This document shows, one piece after another, positions 12,611 to 16,645 of a DNA stretch of 16,645 nt (the first letter of the stretch is position 1; each line of letters starts with the position of its first letter). The DNA lies in NCBI GenBank assembly GCA_003647095.1, contig QMME01000047.1:1-16645 (forward strand), read 5' to 3'. The position numbers and the translations under genes are program-made. The DNA comes from Deltaproteobacteria bacterium (GTDB lineage: Bacteria > Myxococcota > B64-G9). The notes beneath the pieces were generated by a model that had not been told where the DNA came from, did not search any database, and worked only from the letters and a program-made list of their open reading frames with translations.

Positions 12611-14704
12611 CTAGTTTCCTCCTCTTGGCGGTAAGCGCTCCCCGTGAGCAACTGGCATCCCACGGTAACGCCGGTAGAACCCGGAGGCCAGCAACCCCTG
12701 GATGAAACGAGCGGTCCTGACCGCTCCCGTGTACCCGGGGTGAAGCTGCTTCACGGACAATGGAATCTTTCCTGCCCGGGAGATCCGGCGATCGCGAAGC
12801 ATCTCCGTGAATACCAGATCGAACTCTCCCCTTAGGAGTAACTCATCAAGCTGGGAGGAGGAGCGGAAAAATACCACCTCGTCTCCGGCGTCGAGCTTCA
12901 AGCCGACGCGAGCAGCCACATCCTCGACTGCGGGTTCACCTTCTTCAGATGCCAGGTACAGGTGGAGGCAGATCCTCAGGCCGAGTTCGTGAAAGAAATC
13001 GACCAGGGGGACACCAAAACGGATACGCGGGGAAAGGCGTATGTCGGCACCCGGCCACCTGGAAAACAAGCCAACGCTCCTTCCGGCAATGTCGCCTCGA
13101 ATACGGTTGAAGCTCTCCCCGGCCGATTGTATCTCATCAATTCCCTCCAGGGGTGGCGGTTCACCCAGCAACCGACTGTGTATCTTCTCCAGCCATTGCG
13201 ATGTTCCCTCGATGCCATAGGGAATCGGCAACGAGAGCAATGGTTGCGAGAGGTCCTTCACCATGTCGGAGAAGATGACGCGAACATACTCCCAGCAGTT
13301 GGCAACAAGAACAGATGATCGGGAGATATTTCTGACGGCAGCGCTATCCAGTGAAGGGAATACGTGGCCCAGGACCCGCCAGCCCAGCCGCTGGCAGACA
13401 TCATCCAGGCCGAGCCACTCGGGAGTACCCACGCCCAGCAGAACCACCCCGGCAGGATCGCTCGTCGATGTCGATTCGTCCAGCTGCTGGAAAAGAGAAC
13501 GCCAGAAATCCTTCAGCTGCTGCAGGTAAGGGTGCTGGCTGGTCCTGATGTCATAGTAGACGATGGGCACCCTGCTTTTTTCCTGCAGCCTCTCCAGGAA
13601 GGAACGCGAATCCACGCCGACAATGCGGTGCAGGCAGGAATCCATGTACACTATCAGTTCGGGTGGTGTCCTGGATGCAACCAACGCCTCCAGGCATCGT
13701 TCCGCCCGGTTGCTGCCGATGATCACTTCCTGCGCGTTGAAACCCACGTAATAACTGTGATTGAGATAGTCCGGCCGAGGGCGCACGGGCCAGGGGGAAG
13801 ACACCGTCCAGTCTTCCTTCTGGGAGGCCACCAGGGAAAACAGGTTGAAGCACTCCCGGTCACAGGAAGTCACCACGGCAATCTCCTTCGAACTGGCCAG
13901 TAACATCTCGAAGAAGCTGCTGTCGTCGAGTCGCCTGGTAACCAGGAAGTCGACTTTCCAATCATCGGGCAGGTAGTCAACGGGAGGATCGCCGAAGTCG
14001 AATACGAGGCTGAATTCCGGCGGCAGGTTCCGGGACAACAGGTATCCCATGAACTCCTCCACCTGGTGCTCCAGCAAGCGCCTCAACCGCGAATCGCGTT
14101 CGTCCCTGGTGACGAACATCCCCACCTGGCCCCAGGTAATCAACGGCTTGCGCCTGCCGTCCCCCTTCTTGCTCAGTGACAGCGTCACGGTGACCGAGGC
14201 CTTCCGGCTCTGAAATACCACATTCAGGTGGCCGCTGTATTCGTTGATGTCGGCAACCCGGTAGTCGAAGTAGCGGGTCTGCCCCTTGACCAGCATACCC
14301 GGACACAGGTTGTTGAACAATCTCCGGTTCCAGGCAATCTTCTGGGGGTTGCGGTTCCTCCACTCGAGCAGGTGCGGTGGCCGGCCCCGCAACAGGCGTT
14401 CCAGGCGATTGGCCACATGAACGGCGGCCCGGCGCAGCTGGCGCAATCTCTGCTCGCCAAGGCCGGGCTTACCGGCACAAACGATCACTCCCCCGCCGAA
14501 CGCGGCCAGCACCTGCCCGCTGGCCGCTGTCTCCATCCATTTCAAGCGCAGAAGAGACTTGCCGCTGCGCAGGCGGAACAACATGGAACCGTCCCGTACC
14601 AACCTGATTTCCTCAACCAGGTACGGGCTCTCCGCCTGGATGAACTTCTCCATGAAGGGAATGAGATTGTGAACCAGTTGGTAGTCTTGCTTTTGCCCTG
14701 ACAC
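12611..14704 (-). CDS. Nitrogenase component-1-like protein with a long N-terminal extension
   Basis: A 697-residue protein, far longer than the usual 420-520 for component-1 subunits. The ~230-residue N-terminal extension holds two apparent copies (about 9-107 and 128-225) of the module found in the neighbouring radical SAM proteins. From about 250 the component-1 fold is recognisable: VTSCDRECFNLF (C281, C285), NAQEVIIGSNRAERCLEALV (323-342), PPELIVYMDSCLHRIVG with C357 at the family cluster-cysteine position, VPIVYYD, then the sequential Rossmann-like domains (VVLLGVGTPEWLGLDDV, GRSVGLFSRWPGADI) and a C-terminal SVKQLHPGYTGAVRTARF. Start: GTG at 14704 behind GAGGAG with 6-nt spacing; the ATG 5 nt upstream is out of frame. 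It is first of a three-gene unit (4-nt gap to the next gene). It probably pairs with the 448-aa subunit around a shared cluster; the active-site cofactor cannot be told. Confidence 0.85.
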   Translation of the reverse strand: MSGQKQDYQLVHNLIPFMEKFIQAESPYLVEEIRLVRDGSMLFRLRSGKSLLRLKWMETAASGQVLAAFGGGVIVCAGKPGLGEQRLRQLRRAAVHVANRLERLLRGRPPHLLEWRNRNPQKIAWNRRLFNNLCPGMLVKGQTRYFDYRVADINEYSGHLNVVFQSRKASVTVTLSLSKKGDGRRKPLITWGQVGMFVTRDERDSRLRRLLEHQVEEFMGYLLSRNLPPEFSLVFDFGDPPVDYLPDDWKVDFLVTRRLDDSSFFEMLLASSKEIAVVTSCDRECFNLFSLVASQKEDWTVSSPWPVRPRPDYLNHSYYVGFNAQEVIIGSNRAERCLEALVASRTPPELIVYMDSCLHRIVGVDSRSFLERLQEKSRVPIVYYDIRTSQHPYLQQLKDFWRSLFQQLDESTSTSDPAGVVLLGVGTPEWLGLDDVCQRLGWRVLGHVFPSLDSAAVRNISRSSVLVANCWEYVRVIFSDMVKDLSQPLLSLPIPYGIEGTSQWLEKIHSRLLGEPPPLEGIDEIQSAGESFNRIRGDIAGRSVGLFSRWPGADIRLSPRIRFGVPLVDFFHELGLRICLHLYLASEEGEPAVEDVAARVGLKLDAGDEVVFFRSSSQLDELLLRGEFDLVFTEMLRDRRISRAGKIPLSVKQLHPGYTGAVRTARFIQGLLASGFYRRYRGMPVAHGERLPPRGGN

Positions 14705-14710
14705 GGCATT

Positions 14711-14716
14711 CTCCTC
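14711..14716 (-). promoter_or_regulatory. Shine-Dalgarno site fixing a GTG start
   Basis: GAGGAG on the minus strand, 6 nt before the GTG at 14704. Three of its bases fall inside the 12-bp palindrome at 14714-14725, so any protein bound there would also cover the ribosome site's DNA. Confidence 0.6.
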
Positions 14717-14725
14717 ACCGGTGAG
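14714..14725. repeat. Perfect 12-bp palindrome (CTCACCGGTGAG)
   Basis: CTCACCGGTGAG is its own reverse complement and lies just upstream of the 697-aa gene, overlapping its ribosome-binding site. Together with the second palindrome at 14729-14740 it forms a closely spaced pair in a 108-bp gap that otherwise holds no gene. Confidence 0.5.
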
Positions 14726-14728
14726 CAG

Positions 14729-14740
14729 ATGCTATAGCAT
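14729..14740. repeat. Perfect 12-bp palindrome (ATGCTATAGCAT)
   Basis: ATGCTATAGCAT is its own reverse complement, 3 bp from the first palindrome, and is AT-rich unlike its surroundings. It includes TGCTATAGC, a possible extended -10 element on the minus strand. Confidence 0.5.
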
Positions 14741-14758
14741 TTCGCCGGCAGACAACAA
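14731..14758 (-). promoter_or_regulatory. Weak candidate promoter for the nitrogenase-like genes
   Basis: On the minus strand TTGTTG (14758-14753), a 16-bp spacer and TATAGC (14736-14731) preceded by TG resemble a poor sigma-70 promoter with an extended -10. The gap between the 609-aa ORF and this gene (14705-14812) has no clear terminator, so these genes could also be read through from the upstream glycosyltransferase-radical SAM gene. Confidence 0.25.
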
Positions 14759-14812
14759 GCCCTGCCAGGTATTGCCCCCCCTGCCTCCGCTCGGTGTTTC
14801 GAATCGATGATG

Positions 14813-16645
14813 CTACAGCTTCAACCTGGGAATGCGCAGGAAGAAAGAACCGCCTCGACGCAGGTAGTTACCTAAATGCCTCGGTGAATCCATTCCCCGG
14901 AGGATACGAATTACCTGGGAAGGCCGGGAATAGAATCCCAGATATCCCTTCTTCCACAGGGCCATGACCCTGCTCCTGCTCATGCGGTAAGGATGGAAGA
15001 CCGGGCGGGCGTGATGATGATCCAACAGCTCAGCTTCCCGTAATCCGCTTTCTTCAACCAGCTCCGCCAGCTTCGTGCCCGGGAAGGGCACGGGTATGCT
15101 TATTTCGATAAAGTCGGCACCAATGGTCTTGATCAACCTCAGAGTTTGAGCGGCGGTGTAATCCGTCTCCCAGGGAAAACCGATCATGAAGAACGCATAG
15201 GCCTTCATTCCCGCCTGGCGACACAGTTCAATCGCCCGGCGTGCCTGAGCGACCGTGGTTCCCTTCCCTATCCGGCGCAGCATCTCGTCGCTGCCGGATT
15301 CCACACCGAAGCCGACGATCCAACAACCTGCCCGGTGCATGGCCTGCAACAGCGGCAGGTCAACGGTGTCTACTCGACTGTTGCACCCCCAGCTTATCTT
15401 CAGCCCGCTTTCCTCTATCGCCCGGCAAAGCCTCATGACCCAGTCGCGATTCAGGGTAAAGGTATCCGCCCGGAAATAAAACTCACGAATACCGTGAACT
15501 TCCACACATTCGCGCACTTCTTCCACCACGCTGGCCGGAGAGCGGGTCAGCAGTTTCTTTCCGGAGACAATCGGTGCCAGGCAGTAGATGCAAGAGAAGG
15601 GACAACCCCAGGCTGCCTGGATGGTGGTCTGCGGTGTCCCGGTATCAGGACGAAGATACAATTCGTTACGGGTGAGTTCCCGGGCCGGAAAAGGTAAATC
15701 GTCCGGTAACAGGGGGGGCAAAGACTCGTTTTCCACGATCCGCCCGGAGCGGCGGAAGGAGATTCCCTTCACCTCATCCAGGGGAACTCCGGCTGCCACC
15801 TGGCCGGCACTCACCTCGTAACCATCACGCAACACCACGTCTATCCAGGGAGTTTCCCTTAGAATCGCTTCCGCCTGACGGGCTACCTGTGCACCCTTGA
15901 TAACGGTTGTGATCTCCGGCCGAGCTTGCTTGGCCAATCGACAGTACTGGAGGTCTTTCTCCAGGGTGGGACTGGTGGTACTGACGATCAAGCACTGCGG
16001 CTCCAGTTGTCGCAGATCAGTTTCGAAGGCATCCCCGCCCAGACCCTCGGCCGGATAATCCTTGATATATGCCCGGCAGCCCAGGTCGCGGGCCGAAGCC
16101 GCCATGTAAGCCAGATCGATGGGAAAACGCAGGGTCGCACTGATACCCTCCACCGGTGTCTGGCACCTGTCCTCCCGAATGAACAGACCGGTGGGAGGAT
16201 TGGCCAACAAGACGCGCCGGGGTGGCACCTGCCTTTCTGCAAGCGGTTCCCCGAGAGGTGCCGCCGGGAGCCGCTGCGAGTTTCCCTCCAGGTGGAGCTG
16301 TCCCAGATAGTACAGCATCCTGGACACGTAACGCAGGGCCCCGAAGCCACTGGTCATGGACTGCCCGGACCGTCGGGGCTGCATCTCCACCGGGACCTCC
16401 ACTATCGAGAATCCAGCCCTGACCAGCTGCACCAGCACGTTTACGTCCGGGTAGTCGTCAGGCATTCGCTCCGCCAGGAAGCGAACCGCCCGGGCATCAA
16501 GGGCCATGAAACCGCTGGTGGGATCGGTGAAACGCCTGCCGCACAACAGCCATCCCAGGATCGAGAACAACTCCATCCCCAGTCGCCTGCTCGTGCTCGG
16601 CCGGTATCCTCCACCGGTCAGCATTCTCGAGCCCACCACCACGTC
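14813..16645 (-). CDS. Glycosyltransferase family 2 / B12-binding radical SAM fusion (N-terminus outside window)
   Basis: The frame is open through the right edge, so the N-terminus is missing; 610 residues are visible. Numbering below starts at the GTG at 16642. Residues ~1-118 are the C-terminal part of a dolichyl-phosphate-mannose-synthase-like GT2 enzyme: VVGSRMLTGGGYRPS, FTDPTSGFMALDA, YPDVNVLVQLVRAGFSIVEVPV, then RRSGQS. From ~142 (RRVLLANPPTGLF) a B12-binding-type domain follows (FPIDLAYMAASARDLG, IKGAQV), then the radical SAM barrel with AAWGCPFSCIYC (C347, C351, C354), GFGVESGSDEMLRRIGKG and FFMIGFPWET. No DxHxxG motif is evident. The junction at about 16222 has no stop; an in-frame GTG there (RQVPPRR) with AGG nearby could allow a separate radical SAM product. 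The GT2 part would normally use a nucleotide sugar; the radical SAM substrate is unknown. It lies upstream of and on the same strand as the nitrogenase-like genes, 108 bp away. Confidence 0.9.
   Translation of the reverse strand, partial: DVVVGSRMLTGGGYRPSTSRRLGMELFSILGWLLCGRRFTDPTSGFMALDARAVRFLAERMPDDYPDVNVLVQLVRAGFSIVEVPVEMQPRRSGQSMTSGFGALRYVSRMLYYLGQLHLEGNSQRLPAAPLGEPLAERQVPPRRVLLANPPTGLFIREDRCQTPVEGISATLRFPIDLAYMAASARDLGCRAYIKDYPAEGLGGDAFETDLRQLEPQCLIVSTTSPTLEKDLQYCRLAKQARPEITTVIKGAQVARQAEAILRETPWIDVVLRDGYEVSAGQVAAGVPLDEVKGISFRRSGRIVENESLPPLLPDDLPFPARELTRNELYLRPDTGTPQTTIQAAWGCPFSCIYCLAPIVSGKKLLTRSPASVVEEVRECVEVHGIREFYFRADTFTLNRDWVMRLCRAIEESGLKISWGCNSRVDTVDLPLLQAMHRAGCWIVGFGVESGSDEMLRRIGKGTTVAQARRAIELCRQAGMKAYAFFMIGFPWETDYTAAQTLRLIKTIGADFIEISIPVPFPGTKLAELVEESGLREAELLDHHHARPVFHPYRMSRSRVMALWKKGYLGFYSRPSQVIRILRGMDSPRHLGNYLRRGGSFFLRIPRLKL

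Noticed and set aside
12607..12663. GTG start adding 19 residues to the 448-aa component-1-like protein
   Set aside because: It overlaps the preceding gene by about 50 bases. The ATG at 12606 lies 4 nt after that gene's stop and has AGGAGG upstream.
10445..14704. True nitrogenase (nifHDK) assignment
   Set aside because: Component-1 cluster cysteines are incomplete, one subunit has a long foreign extension, and no nifB, nifE/N or other nif gene is present, so only nitrogenase-like is supported.
1..16645. CRISPR arrays, tRNA or rRNA genes, insertion sequences and attachment sites
   Set aside because: No direct-repeat arrays, cloverleaf-like segments, transposase or integrase motifs were seen; nearly all bases are within protein genes.

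Overview
The window is about 16.6 kb of densely coding, GC-rich bacterial DNA (about 60% GC by eye). Shine-Dalgarno sites are clear, start codons include GTG and TTG, and genes abut or overlap. It carries five radical SAM-related proteins plus a glycosyltransferase-radical SAM fusion, and a three-gene nitrogenase-like (NifH/NifD/NifK superfamily) set. These enzymes are oxygen-sensitive, so an anaerobic or microaerobic bacterium is likely. I cannot place the phylum from sequence alone. There are no rRNA, tRNA, CRISPR, transposase or phage genes.

Layout: (a) 1-1443, plus strand: the last 18 codons of an unknown upstream protein, then a B12-binding-type radical SAM protein. (b) 1494-2483, minus strand: a short radical SAM protein with a SPASM-like cysteine tail, tail-to-tail with (a) across a G-free, C-rich gap. 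(c) 2484-2678: a divergent regulatory region with two back-to-back TTGACA boxes forming an inverted repeat, plus a 10-bp inverted repeat in the plus-strand leader. (d) 2679-10429, plus strand: three tightly packed genes. They are a double radical SAM protein (952 aa), a 957-aa protein with an odd radical SAM cysteine pattern plus a DUF483-like module, and its shorter paralogue (671 aa). (e) 10445-14704, minus strand: three tightly packed genes for a NifH-like ATPase (272 aa) and two component-1-like proteins (448 and 697 aa). (f) 14813-16645, minus strand: a glycosyltransferase family 2 / B12-binding radical SAM fusion cut by the right edge. Units (d) and (e) converge and end only 15 bp apart.

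The main argument that this is one system is a weakly conserved module of about 90-100 residues (helix, several beta strands, helix). I see it in the 952-, 957- and 671-aa radical SAM proteins and, apparently twice, in the N-terminal extension of the 697-aa nitrogenase-like protein. The 329-aa protein is also a paralogue of the C-terminal half of the 952-aa protein. My inference is that the nitrogenase-like complex supplies ATP-driven low-potential reduction on the same substrate, carrier or cofactor that the radical SAM enzymes modify. Neither substrate nor product can be read from the sequence. No nif, bch, cfb or other known marker gene lies in the window, so this looks like an uncharacterised nitrogenase-like/radical SAM pathway.
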